DNA from: Oerskovia turbata
GTDB lineage: Bacteria > Actinomycetota > Actinomycetes > Actinomycetales > Cellulomonadaceae
Assembly: GCF_000718325.1 (NCBI RefSeq)
Contig: NZ_JOFV01000012.1
Location: 62,001-126,000, forward strand
Length of the DNA stretch: 64,000 nt
Direction: 5' to 3'
A model generated the notes under the pieces. That model had not been told where the DNA came from. It worked only from the letters and a program-made list of their open reading frames with translations, and searched no databases. The position numbers and the translations under genes are program-made. Position 1 is the first letter of the stretch, and each line of letters starts with the position of its first letter. This document shows, in pieces, positions 26,880 to 35,814 of this stretch.

Positions 26880-27889
26880 AGCTCCTCCTCCTTGAACAGG
26901 GTGCGCATGTACACGACGGTGATCCCGAGCAGGATCAGGGTGAGCAGCACGGCGATCGCCGAGCCCATCCCGTACTTGCCCTGCGCGAAGGACTGGATGT
27001 ACGACCACACGCCGAGGTTGAAGACCTCCTTGTTGCCGCCGTTGCCGCCGGGCATCAGGTAGATCTGCGTGAAGACCTTGAAGTCCCAGATGGTCGACAG
27101 GATCGTCACGACCGCGAAGACGGGGCGCAGGATCGGCGCGGTGATGGTCCAGAACCGGCGCCAGGGCGTGGCTCCGTCCATCATCGCGGCCTCGTGCAGC
27201 TCCTTGGGGATCGTCAGCAGGCCCGCGAGGACCGTGATCGCGACGAAGGGGAAGCCGTGGTGCACGACGTTGAGGGTCGCGATCGCGTAGAAGCTCAGCC
27301 GCTCGGTGAACCAGTTCGTGGTCGCCGGGTCGATGAGCCCGACCGAGTCGAGCACCGAGGAGACCAGACCGTTGAGCGGGTCGAAGATCCAGATCCACAC
27401 GTACGTGCCGGTGATGGCGGGGACGGCCCAGGCGACCATGATCGCCGTCGAGCAGACCGTGCGCCAGAGCGTCCCGAGGTTGTTGAGGAACAGTGCGACG
27501 GCCGTGCCCAGGACCACCGTCAGGACCACGCACGCGACCGCGAAGCCGATCGTGTTGGGCAGGACGACGGTCCACAGGAACGAGTCGCCGAAGATCGCGG
27601 CGTAGTTGTCGAAGCCGATGTAGTTCGACTCGCCCGAGGCGATCTGCCGCAGGCCGTAGTCCTGCAGCGAGATCATCACGACGCGGGCCAGAGGCCACAG
27701 GAGCAGGACGCCGAGGACGCCGAGCGCAGGGGCCAGGAGCAGCCAGGGACGCAGCGGCGACTTGTGGCCGAGCACGTGCATGCCACGTCGGCCGACGCCG
27801 CGGCGCGGGCTGGAGGAAGGGGCCGGGGCCGGGGCCCGGCGCGTCAGCTGGTCGGCCGACGCGCCGGGAACCTGGTGCAGATCTGCCAT
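26876..27889 (-). CDS. Carbohydrate ABC transporter permease (MalF-type)
   Basis: 337 residues, ATG start. Six membrane segments begin with PWLLLAPALGVLGVLLLWP. The EAA loop reads ELHEAAMMDGATPWRRFWTITAPILRP. It pairs with the MalG-type permease and overlaps it by 4 nt. No ATPase gene is present; actinobacterial sugar importers of this class share a general ATPase such as MsiK encoded elsewhere. Confidence 0.92.
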   Translation of the reverse strand: MADLHQVPGASADQLTRRAPAPAPSSSPRRGVGRRGMHVLGHKSPLRPWLLLAPALGVLGVLLLWPLARVVMISLQDYGLRQIASGESNYIGFDNYAAIFGDSFLWTVVLPNTIGFAVACVVLTVVLGTAVALFLNNLGTLWRTVCSTAIMVAWAVPAITGTYVWIWIFDPLNGLVSSVLDSVGLIDPATTNWFTERLSFYAIATLNVVHHGFPFVAITVLAGLLTIPKELHEAAMMDGATPWRRFWTITAPILRPVFAVVTILSTIWDFKVFTQIYLMPGGNGGNKEVFNLGVWSYIQSFAQGKYGMGSAIAVLLTLILLGITVVYMRTLFKEEEL

Positions 27890-27896
27890 GGGCTCG

Positions 27897-29204
27897 TCAG
27901 GACCCGAAGGTCTCGTTCATGTCGGCGGCCGCGGTGTCAGCGGCCTCCTGCACCGTGGCGCTGCCAGAGAGGATCGACTGCAGCATCGTCTCGACGGTCT
28001 TCTTGCCCTGGATCTGGCCGTAGAGCGGCGTCACCGGGACCGAGGCGCCGGCCTCGACCATCTGCTGGGCGAACGGCGCGACGAGCGGGTCGTTCTCCTC
28101 GATGACCTTCTCCAGGAGCGAGGTCTGGCCGGGGAAGTAGCCGGACTGGTTGCCCCACTCCTGCGCGAACTTGCCGGTCGTCATCATCTCGACGAACTCC
28201 CACGCGAGGTCCTGCTTCTCGCTGGCTGCGAAGACGCCCAGGTGCGACCCGCCCAGGAACGAGTCCGACAGGCCCTCGGTCTCGCCCGGGATGGGGAACG
28301 CGCCGATCTTGTCGGCCATGTCCGGGACGTCCGTGAGGATCTTGCCCGGGGTCCAGCTGCCGGAGATCATCATGCCGACGTTGCCCTGCTCGAAGTTCGA
28401 CAGGAGGTCGGTCTCCTTCCAGGTCGTCGCCGCCGCGGTCGACAGACCCGCGTCGGTCGCGAGACCCGTGTAGAACTCGAGGCCCTTGACGGAGTCCGCG
28501 GAGTTGATCTCGGACGTCCAGGTGTCGCCGTCCTTGACGGCCAGGTCACCGCCCGCACCCCAGATGAAGGGCATGGCGCCGTACTGGGAGTCGCCGGCGA
28601 TCGGGAAGGGGATGAGGCCCGGGTTCGCGGCCTTGAGCGTCTCGGCCGCGGCCTGGAGCTCGGCCCACGTCGTCGGGATCGCGATGCCGGCCGCCTCGAA
28701 GAGGTCCTTGCGGTAGATGACCGAGCGCACGCCGGCGTACCAGGGCATGCCGTACTGCGCGCCGTCGAGCGTCGCGGACTCGACGAGCCCGGGGACGAGG
28801 TCCTCCTCGAGGCCCGCGTCCTTGATCCTGTCGGTCAGGTCGGACAGGGCGCCGACGTCGGCGAACTCACCGGTCCAGGTGGTGCCGAGCTCGGCGACGT
28901 CCGGCGTGGTGTTGCCCGCGATGGAGGTCGTGAACTTGTCGTGGGCGCTGGCCCAGGGCTGGAACTCGATCTGGAGGTCGGCGCCGGTCTCTTCCTTGAA
29001 CGCGGTGGTGACCTCGTCGAAGAAGGCGTCCCCGTCGGGGTTGGTGCCTTCCATGATCCAGACGGTGAGGGTCTCGCCGGTGTGGTCGGCGGAGGCTGCG
29101 TCCCCCGTGGCCTCGCCGCCGCTGTTGTCCCCGCCGCCACATGCGGTGAGGCCGAGCGCCAGGAGGAGGGTGCCCGTGACGGCCACCGTGCTGCGTCGCT
29201 GCAT
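27897..29204 (-). CDS. Sugar-binding lipoprotein of the ABC importer
   Basis: 435 residues from the ATG at 29204, with GGAAG upstream. Lipobox LTACG (Cys about 22) and a Gly/Asp linker lead into a family 1 solute-binding fold: ETLTVWIMEGTNPDGDAF, then TPDVAELGTTW, and GVFAASEKQDLAWEFVEMM. It captures the sugar outside the membrane. Context says muropeptide-derived sugar (MurNAc, GlcNAc-MurNAc or the anhydro form). Candidate MurR operator lies about 104-118 bp upstream. Confidence 0.92.
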   Translation of the reverse strand: MQRRSTVAVTGTLLLALGLTACGGGDNSGGEATGDAASADHTGETLTVWIMEGTNPDGDAFFDEVTTAFKEETGADLQIEFQPWASAHDKFTTSIAGNTTPDVAELGTTWTGEFADVGALSDLTDRIKDAGLEEDLVPGLVESATLDGAQYGMPWYAGVRSVIYRKDLFEAAGIAIPTTWAELQAAAETLKAANPGLIPFPIAGDSQYGAMPFIWGAGGDLAVKDGDTWTSEINSADSVKGLEFYTGLATDAGLSTAAATTWKETDLLSNFEQGNVGMMISGSWTPGKILTDVPDMADKIGAFPIPGETEGLSDSFLGGSHLGVFAASEKQDLAWEFVEMMTTGKFAQEWGNQSGYFPGQTSLLEKVIEENDPLVAPFAQQMVEAGASVPVTPLYGQIQGKKTVETMLQSILSGSATVQEAADTAAADMNETFGS

Positions 29205-29307
29205 GCCGTGACTTCCTTTCTGGTCGGCTGCCGCGTCGCGGCCAGCCGTTCGTCCCTGCGGACCTGATCGTTCGTGGGGGCGTCGGATCGCCGACGCCCT
29301 TCGACTC

Positions 29308-29322
29308 TGAAACAAACTTACA
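29308..29322. promoter_or_regulatory. Candidate MurR/RpiR operator of the importer operon
   Basis: TGAAACAAACTTACA is an imperfect dyad (TG.AA.....TT.CA) in an otherwise GC-rich promoter region, on the minus strand reading TGTAAGTTTGTTTCA. RpiR-family proteins often bind TGAAA...TTTCA-like sites. The stretch from here to 29478 has no gene. Confidence 0.4.
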
Positions 29323-29478
29323 TCAGGTTGGGTGTTCGTGAAGATTACCGCCAACCTCGGGCAGAGGGAAGCCGGTCGCGAAGTTGTGACCTGTTGGTAA
29401 CCTCGGCGACCCGGTGGCGTGAACCCCGGCGGGGCTCAGGCACGTGGCCACGGCCCGAGCACAACCCGGGCTACAGCG

Positions 29479-30528
29479 TCACGGCACGCGCGAGGTCCAC
29501 CCCTCGGTCCCGAACTTCGTGCGCACGAGCTCCTCGGCCTGGGCGCGCTCGCCGGCCCTCACGGCACCGTCCACCGTGCGGTACCGCGACCGGAAGTGCG
29601 CCTTGAAGGCCTCGATGACCTCCTCGCGCGCCATGCCGGTCTGCGAGCGCACGGGGTCGACGCGCTTGTTGGCGCTCTTGGTCCCCTTGTCGCTCATCTT
29701 CTCGCGACCGATGCGCAGGACCTCGAGCATCTTGTCGGCGTCGATGTCGTACGCCATGGTCACGTGGTGCAGCACCGCTCCCCCGCGCAGGCGCTTCTGC
29801 GCGGCGCCCGCGATCTTGCCCGCCGGGGACGCGATGTCGTTGAGCGGCTTGTACGTGGCGTTCACACCGACGTCGGCGAGCGCCCCCAGCACCCAGTCGT
29901 CGAGGAACGCGTACGAGCGCTCGAAGCTCAGCCCCTCGACGAGCGAGGCCGGGACGGTCAACGAGTACGTGATGGTGTTCCCGGGCTCGACGAACATGGC
30001 GCCGCCGCCCGAGATCCGGCGGACCACCGCGATACCGTGCTTCGCGGCCCCCTCGGGGTCAACCTCGTTCTTGAGCGACTGGAACGACCCGATGATGACG
30101 GCAGGCGCACCCCACTCCCAGATGCGCAGCGTGGGACCGCGTCGGCCCGCGTCGAGCTCCTCGGTGAGGACCTGGTCGAGCGCGAGGTGCATCGCGGGCT
30201 GCTCGGGCCCCTCGTGGATGATCTCGAAGACGTGGTCGTCCCAGCCGGTCGCGTGGCCGAGTGCGCGGCGCACGGCGATCGCGACGGCTTCGGGCGAGAA
30301 GCCGACCATGGTGATGTCGTCGGTCAGCACGGCCTCGATCGCACGTGTCAGGTCTGCGACGGTCGACGTCTCGGGCAACCCGGTCAGGGCGGCGTTGATG
30401 TCGTCGAGCGCGTCGTCGGGCTCGAGGAAGAAGTCCCCGCTCAGCGCGACGCGGGACAGCCTCCCCTCGTCGGTCTCGACGTCGACCGCCACGAGCTTGC
30501 CACCGGGAACCTTGTACTCGCCTCTCAT
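29479..30528 (-). CDS. Lipoate-protein ligase family protein with C-domain at the N-terminus
   Basis: 349 residues from the ATG at 30528 (GGAG upstream). Residues about 1-90 (MRGEYKVPGGKLVAVDVE...) resemble the lipoate-ligase accessory domain, which in E. coli LplA is C-terminal. Residues about 105-330 are the catalytic domain: VVRRISGGGAMFVEPGNTITYSL and the lysine motif PAGKIAGAAQKR. It would attach lipoate (or octanoate) to carrier proteins through an acyl-AMP. It sits between the two arms of the amino-sugar module but has no evident link to it. Confidence 0.82.
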   Translation of the reverse strand: MRGEYKVPGGKLVAVDVETDEGRLSRVALSGDFFLEPDDALDDINAALTGLPETSTVADLTRAIEAVLTDDITMVGFSPEAVAIAVRRALGHATGWDDHVFEIIHEGPEQPAMHLALDQVLTEELDAGRRGPTLRIWEWGAPAVIIGSFQSLKNEVDPEGAAKHGIAVVRRISGGGAMFVEPGNTITYSLTVPASLVEGLSFERSYAFLDDWVLGALADVGVNATYKPLNDIASPAGKIAGAAQKRLRGGAVLHHVTMAYDIDADKMLEVLRIGREKMSDKGTKSANKRVDPVRSQTGMAREEVIEAFKAHFRSRYRTVDGAVRAGERAQAEELVRTKFGTEGWTSRVP

Positions 30529-30734
30529 GGGCTCCACGGTACGTGCCGGGGGACGCGGGACAGCACCCCACGAGCCCTGACCCCGGCGGACACCTGGTGA
30601 CCTGGGCCACACGCAGGAGTAGCCTCCAGGCAGCGGGGCTCCGGCCACCGACCAAGGGGCTTGGCCGACGGCGCCACGTGAGACCCGCACAGGGCCGGGT
30701 GAACCGTCTGGCACTTTTCTCCGCACTATGGCGC

Positions 30735-30759
30735 CATTGTGAAACTTCATGCCACAATG
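30735..30759. promoter_or_regulatory. Candidate MurR operator of the kinase-murR-dehydrogenase operon
   Basis: CATTGTG and CACAATG form a perfect 7-bp dyad with an 11-nt spacer that itself contains the dyad TGAA-AC-TTCA. It lies 5-29 nt before the GTG at 30764, just where a repressor would block transcription or initiation. TATGGC just upstream could be part of a -10. Confidence 0.5.
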
Positions 30760-30763
30760 AGGC

Positions 30764-31966
30764 GTGACCAGCACGCAGGACCCCGACCCCGCCCGCCCGG
30801 AGGCTCGTGCGGACGTCCCGGCGACGACCACGGGCTCCCCCCGCTGGATCGTCGCGATCGACGTCGGCGGGAGCGGCAGCCGCCTCGTCGCGGCCAGGCT
30901 CGACAGCGATCCCGGCAGCGACGCCGACGCGCACAGCACGAGCCTCACCGGACGCCCGGTCGCGATCGGCCCCGAGGGCAGCGACGTCGCCGAGGTCGTG
31001 CACGACGTCGGCGCGGCGTTCGTCGCTGCCTGGACCGAGACCCACGGCGAGCCCCCCGTCGTCGCGGCCGCCGCGGTCGGCGCGACGGGCGTCGCGACCC
31101 TCGTCCCGGACCCGACCGCCGTCCACGACGCGCTCCGCGTGAGCCTCGGCGCCGAGCGCACCGCGGTCGCGGCCGATGCCCTGACCGCCCACCTCGGCGC
31201 GCTCGGGGGCCGGGCCGGGGCCGTCGTCGCGGTCGGGACGGGCACGATCGCCCTGGGCACGGACCTCGCCGGGACCTGGCAGCGCGTCGACGGGTGGGGG
31301 CACCTGCTCGGCGACCTCGGCTCGGCGTCGTGGATCGGCGCTCACGGGCTGCGGGCGGCGCTCGCCGCGCACGACCGCCGTTCGACGGGCGGTTCGCGCC
31401 CGCTCCTCGCCGCCGCCACGGCACGGTTCGGCCCCGCCCCGACCTGGCCCGCCCAGCTCTACACGCGCCCCGACCGCGCCCAGGTCCTCGGGTCGTTCAC
31501 GCCCGACGTCGCGGCGGCCGCCGCAGCGGGTGACCCGGCGGCCGTGCAGATCCTCACCGAGGCCGGCCGTCACCTGGCCGAGTCGCTCGCGGCGGCCCTC
31601 GTCCCCGGGCTACCGCCGCTCGCCGCCGCGACCGGTGGCGTCCTGGCAGCGGGCCCGTCGCTGACGGGCGCGCTCGCGCGCCGTTTCGCCGCGCTGCGCC
31701 CCGACGCCGAGCTCGTCCCCTCCGCGGGCACCCCGCTCGACGGTGCGCTGCACCTGGCCCGGCTGCTCGCCGAGAGCACGGGCAGCGGGGGTACCGGTGG
31801 CACTGCCGGCACTGCTGGCACTGCCTCCCTCGTCGCGCACGAGCCCTGGCTGAGCCTCGGGGGTCCTCGCACGGACCCCGCACCCGCCACCGGTTCCAGC
31901 ACCGCCCCCCGCGACGACAACCACACCGCCAGCCACCCCGCACCGATCACAGGAGATCCGACATGA
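30764..31966 (+). CDS. BadF/BadG/BcrA/D-type N-acetylglucosamine/MurNAc kinase (MurK-like)
   Basis: 400 residues, GTG start. IVAIDVGGSGSRLVAAR is the phosphate-1 loop; GTGTIALGTDLAG and WGHLLGDLGSASWIG follow, with ATGGVLAAG near the end, all typical of the ASKHA sugar kinases NagK/MurK. The last 75 residues are a Thr/Gly/Pro-rich tail. It would make MurNAc-6-P and/or GlcNAc-6-P. It overlaps the regulator gene (ATGA). Which sugar is preferred cannot be told from sequence. Confidence 0.85.
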   Translation: MTSTQDPDPARPEARADVPATTTGSPRWIVAIDVGGSGSRLVAARLDSDPGSDADAHSTSLTGRPVAIGPEGSDVAEVVHDVGAAFVAAWTETHGEPPVVAAAAVGATGVATLVPDPTAVHDALRVSLGAERTAVAADALTAHLGALGGRAGAVVAVGTGTIALGTDLAGTWQRVDGWGHLLGDLGSASWIGAHGLRAALAAHDRRSTGGSRPLLAAATARFGPAPTWPAQLYTRPDRAQVLGSFTPDVAAAAAAGDPAAVQILTEAGRHLAESLAAALVPGLPPLAAATGGVLAAGPSLTGALARRFAALRPDAELVPSAGTPLDGALHLARLLAESTGSGGTGGTAGTAGTASLVAHEPWLSLGGPRTDPAPATGSSTAPRDDNHTASHPAPITGDPT

Positions 31967-32850
31967 CAGGTGATGGACTCGTCCGCATCCGGCAGGCCCT
32001 GCCGACCCTCCGCCCGGCCGAGGCCCGGATCGCGGAGGCCGTGCTCGCGGACCCGACCGCCGTCGTCGGGTCCACGATCAACGAGCTCGCGGCGCGAGCG
32101 GGCGCCTCCCAGGCGACGGTCGTGAGGTTCTGCCGGGCGATCGGCTACGCGGGCTACCCCGAGTTCCGGATCGACCTCGCCCAGGCCACGTCGCGCCGCG
32201 AGATGGAGCTCGAGCGCTCGAACGTCGCGCACGGCGAGATCAACGAGACGGACACGGCCGAGGACGTCGTCGCGAAGATCGCGTTCCACGAGGCACGCAC
32301 GATCGAGGAGACCGCGCGCATGCTCGACCTGGGCGCGCTCGAGCAGGTCGCTGCGGCCGTCGCGGCCGCGCCCCGGGTCGACGTGTTCGGCGTCGGGTCG
32401 AGCCAGCTCACCGGGCAGGACCTCGCGCAGAAGCTCCAGCGCATCGGGCTCGTGTGCTTCGCCGCGCCGGACCCGCACCTCCAGCTCCAGTCCGCGGCGC
32501 TGCTGCGCCCGGGCGCGGTCGCGATCGGGATCTCGCACAGCGGGCAGACGGTCGAGACCAACCATGCGCTCGGCATCGCGCAGGCGCGCGGGGCGACGAC
32601 CGTCGCGATTACGAACTTCCCCGAGTCCCCCCTGGGGCAGGAGGCCGGCATCGTCCTGGGCACCACGGCGCGCGAGACGCAGTTCCGGTCGGGCGCCCTG
32701 TCGAGCCGCATCGCGCAGCTCGCGGTCGTCGACTTCCTGTTCGTCCGTGTGGCCCAGCGCCTGTACGAGCAGACCAGCGCCAACCTCAAGGCGACCTACG
32801 ACGCGGTCCAGCCCCACCGGCTCGACGGGGAGCGCAAGGCCCGCGCATGA
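31963..32850 (+). CDS. murR: MurR/RpiR family transcriptional regulator
   Basis: 295 residues. An N-terminal RpiR HTH (INELAARAGASQATVVRFCRAIGYAGYPEFR, about 43-75) is joined to a SIS sugar-phosphate domain (VFGVGSSQLTGQDLAQKLQRIG and GISHSGQTVETN). In E. coli MurR represses murQP and responds to MurNAc-6-P; the gene context here argues for the same ligand. It overlaps both neighbours by 4 nt and probably controls its own operon and the importer operon. Confidence 0.9.
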   Translation: MTGDGLVRIRQALPTLRPAEARIAEAVLADPTAVVGSTINELAARAGASQATVVRFCRAIGYAGYPEFRIDLAQATSRREMELERSNVAHGEINETDTAEDVVAKIAFHEARTIEETARMLDLGALEQVAAAVAAAPRVDVFGVGSSQLTGQDLAQKLQRIGLVCFAAPDPHLQLQSAALLRPGAVAIGISHSGQTVETNHALGIAQARGATTVAITNFPESPLGQEAGIVLGTTARETQFRSGALSSRIAQLAVVDFLFVRVAQRLYEQTSANLKATYDAVQPHRLDGERKARA

Positions 32851-35714
32851 GCGTGTCCGCCGCGACGACGCGGGCCCTCGAGATCCGGACCGACCTCCTG
32901 ACGCGGGTCGCCCAGGCGCACGACGCGTCGCACTACCTGCTGCGCCCCGAGGCGGTCGCGCGCGCGCACGACGTGCCCGACGTCGTCGCCGCCTTCGCCG
33001 AGGCCCGTCACCGCGGGCTCCCGGTCACGTTCCGCTCGGGCGGGACGAGCCTGTCGGGACAGGCGTCGGGCGCGGGGCTGCTCGTGGACACGCGCACGCG
33101 CTTCACGCGCGTCGAGGTGCTCGACGACGGTGCCCGCGTGCGCTGCCAGCCCGGCGTGACGCTGCGCTCGGTCAACGCGCGGCTCGTGCGTCACGGGCGG
33201 CGGCTCGGCCCCGACCCGGCGAGCGAGATCGCGTGCACGATCGGCGGGGTCGTCGCCAACAACTCCTCGGGCATGACATGCGGGACGGTCGACACCGCGT
33301 ACCGCACGATCGAGTCGATGACCCTCGTCCTGCCCAGCGGGACCGTGCTCGACACGGGCGCCCCGGACGCGGACGAGCGGCTGCGGGCCCTCGAGCCCGC
33401 GCTGCACCGCGGCCTCGCGGAGCTGCGCGACCGGGTGCGTGCGAGCGCGTCGATGCGCGCGACGATCGCGCACCAGTACTCCATGAAGAACACCATGGGC
33501 TACGGCGTCAACGCGTTCGTGGACCACGACTCCCCCGTCAAGATCCTCGAGCACCTGGTCGTCGGGTCGGAGGGGACGCTCGCGTTCGTGGCGGACGTGA
33601 CCTTCCGGACCGTGCCGCTGCTGCCCGCGGCCTCGACCACCCTCCTGGTCTTCGACGCGCTCGAGCACGCGACCGACGCCCTGGCGACCGTCACCGCCTC
33701 GGGCGCGCGGGCGATCGAGCTGCTCGACGCGGCCTCGCTCCGCGTCGCGTCCGCCGACCCGCTCGCCGACGCGTCGATGCGGGCCTTCGCGACCGCGACG
33801 ACCCAGACGGCCCTGCTCGTCGAGTACCAGGCCGCGTCCCCCGACGCCCTCGAACCGTTCGAGGAGGCCGCGCGCCGCGTCATCGGCGACCTCGCCCTCG
33901 CGACGCCTGCCGAGCTCACGCGCGACCCCGCGGCTCGCGGGCGCCTGTGGCGTGTGCGCAAGGGCCTGTACACCGCGGTGGCCGGCGCCCGCGCGCCCGG
34001 CAGCACGGCCTTGCTGGAAGACCTGGTCGTCCCGGTCCCCGACCTCACCGCGACCGTCGGCGACCTGGGTGGGCTCTTCGAGCGGCACGGCTACGACGAC
34101 GCCGTGACGTTCGGGCACGCCAAGGACGGCAACCTGCACTTCATGATCACCCCGCGCCTGTCCGACGACGGCGAGCTCGACCGGTTCGCGGCCTTCACCG
34201 AGGACATGGTGACCCTGGTGCTCGACCGCGGCGGCTCGCTCAAGGCCGAGCACGGCACGGGCCGCATCATGGCGCCGTTCGTCCGTCGGCAGTTCGGGGA
34301 CGACCTGTACGCCGTGATGCGCGAGGTCAAGGCCCTGTGCGACCCGACCGGTCTGCTCAACCCGGGCGTCCTCCTCACGGACGACGACGAGGCGCACCTG
34401 GCGCACCTCAAGCTCGTGCCGCCCGTCGGGACGTCCGCGGCAGGAGACCTCGCCGAGGTCGTGGACCGGTGCGTCGAGTGCGGATACTGCGAGCCCGCGT
34501 GCCCGTCGCGGACCGTCACGACGACCCCGCGCCAGCGCATCGCGCTGCTGCGCGAGATGGTCACGGCTGACCCGTCCGAGCTCGCGGAGCTCGAACGCGC
34601 CTACGAGTACTCGGCCGTCGACACGTGCGCCGTGGACTCGCTGTGCGTGACCGCCTGCCCGGTCGGGATCGACACGGGCAAGGTCATGAAGGTCCGGCGC
34701 GCGCAGCGGCACGGGGCGCTCGTCCAGCGCGCCGGGCGCACGGCGGCCGACCACTGGGGCGGCGCGGTCACCGGCCTGCGCGCGGCGCTCGGCGTCGTCG
34801 ACCGCCTGCCCACGCCGCTCGTGACCGCGGCCTCGACAGTCGGGCGCGCCGTGCTGGGCGCGGACGTCGTGCCGCTCGTCGGGTCGGACCTGCCCGGGCC
34901 GGGACCACGTCGCGTGGCGTCGGCCGGGGCCGTCACCGACGCGTCGGTCGTCTTCTTCCAGTCGTGCATGGGCTCGCTCTTCTCCCCCGCCGAGGCCTCC
35001 CCCAGCCCGGGCGGCGTGGGCCCGGCGTTCCTCGCGCTGTGCGAGCGCGCCGAGATCACGGTCGCGGTCCCCGAGGGGATCGCGGGCCTGTGCTGCGGCA
35101 CGCCGTGGGTCTCCAAGGGGCTGACCGACGGCGCCGCCGCGATGGCCGAGCGAACCTTCGACGCGCTCTGGGCCGCGACCGACGGCGGCCGCCTGCCCGT
35201 CGTCTCGGACGCGTCGAGCTGCACGCACGGGCTCGAAGGGGTCGGGTCCCACCTGGCCGGCGAGGCGCGCGAGCGGTTCGAGCGGCTGCGCGTGGTGGAC
35301 GCCGTGACGTTCGTGCGCAGCGACGTCCTGCCCGCGCTCGAGGCAAGCGGGCGCTCCCCCCGGGCCACCGGGACGACGCTGGGCTCGCTCGTCCTGCACC
35401 CGACGTGCTCGTCGATCCACCTGGGGGTCGTCGGCGACCTCGAGGCGGTCGCACGCGCGGTGGCCGACGACGTCGTGCTCCCCCTCGACGCGGGGTGCTG
35501 CGGGTTCGCGGGCGACCGCGGGATGCTCCACCCCGAGCTCACCGCGGCGGCGACGCGCGCCGAGGCCGCCGAGGTCGCGGCCCACCTGCGCGATCACGGC
35601 GCCGCGGACGCGTACGCGTCGAGCAACCGGACGTGCGAGATGGGTCTGAGCCGGGCTACGGGGCAGGACTACGTGCACGTCGTCGAGCTGCTCGAGGCGG
35701 CCACCCGCCCCTGA
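32847..35714 (+). CDS. FAD/Fe-S D-lactate dehydrogenase (Dld/YdiJ-like)
   Basis: 955 residues. The FAD-binding type 4 domain shows FRSGGTSLSGQASGAGLLVDT and GPDPASEIACTIGGVVANNSSGMTCG. FAD-linked oxidase C-domain follows (GHAKDGNLHFMITP; EHGTGRIMAPF). Two 4Fe-4S motifs are CVECGYCEPACP and CAVDSLCVTACPVG, then two CCG-type domains (GLCCGTPW; GCCGFAGDRG). These large membrane-associated enzymes oxidise D-lactate or other D-2-hydroxyacids to feed the respiratory chain. Being coupled by ATGA to murR, it most likely oxidises the D-lactate released by MurQ. Confidence 0.88.
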   Translation: MSVSAATTRALEIRTDLLTRVAQAHDASHYLLRPEAVARAHDVPDVVAAFAEARHRGLPVTFRSGGTSLSGQASGAGLLVDTRTRFTRVEVLDDGARVRCQPGVTLRSVNARLVRHGRRLGPDPASEIACTIGGVVANNSSGMTCGTVDTAYRTIESMTLVLPSGTVLDTGAPDADERLRALEPALHRGLAELRDRVRASASMRATIAHQYSMKNTMGYGVNAFVDHDSPVKILEHLVVGSEGTLAFVADVTFRTVPLLPAASTTLLVFDALEHATDALATVTASGARAIELLDAASLRVASADPLADASMRAFATATTQTALLVEYQAASPDALEPFEEAARRVIGDLALATPAELTRDPAARGRLWRVRKGLYTAVAGARAPGSTALLEDLVVPVPDLTATVGDLGGLFERHGYDDAVTFGHAKDGNLHFMITPRLSDDGELDRFAAFTEDMVTLVLDRGGSLKAEHGTGRIMAPFVRRQFGDDLYAVMREVKALCDPTGLLNPGVLLTDDDEAHLAHLKLVPPVGTSAAGDLAEVVDRCVECGYCEPACPSRTVTTTPRQRIALLREMVTADPSELAELERAYEYSAVDTCAVDSLCVTACPVGIDTGKVMKVRRAQRHGALVQRAGRTAADHWGGAVTGLRAALGVVDRLPTPLVTAASTVGRAVLGADVVPLVGSDLPGPGPRRVASAGAVTDASVVFFQSCMGSLFSPAEASPSPGGVGPAFLALCERAEITVAVPEGIAGLCCGTPWVSKGLTDGAAAMAERTFDALWAATDGGRLPVVSDASSCTHGLEGVGSHLAGEARERFERLRVVDAVTFVRSDVLPALEASGRSPRATGTTLGSLVLHPTCSSIHLGVVGDLEAVARAVADDVVLPLDAGCCGFAGDRGMLHPELTAAATRAEAAEVAAHLRDHGAADAYASSNRTCEMGLSRATGQDYVHVVELLEAATRP

Positions 35715-35730
35715 CGGGTCCCGCACCCCG

Positions 35731-35778
35731 ACGTGTCAGAAGGAGCGTGACCCGGAGGTCACGTTCCTTCTGACACGT
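35731..35778. terminator. 22-bp hairpin, family A repeat
   Basis: Arms 35731-35752 and 35757-35778 pair with one G-T mismatch around a 4-nt loop, 17 nt after the dehydrogenase stop and 37 nt from the convergent cimA stop. No U-run. The core TGTCAGAAGGAGCGTG recurs at 50588 and 55831. Confidence 0.75.
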
Positions 35779-35814
35779 GGGCGCAGCGCCCGGAGCGGTG
35801 CGCGGGGCGCAGGG

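Noticed and set aside
29205..29478. DasR operator for the sugar importer
   Set aside because: No TGGTCTAGACCA-like site is present; the dyad seen fits an RpiR regulator better.
32796..35726. A 976-residue minus-strand ORF
   Set aside because: Shadow of the D-lactate dehydrogenase gene; composition is dominated by Arg, Gly, Asp and Val with no recognisable domain.
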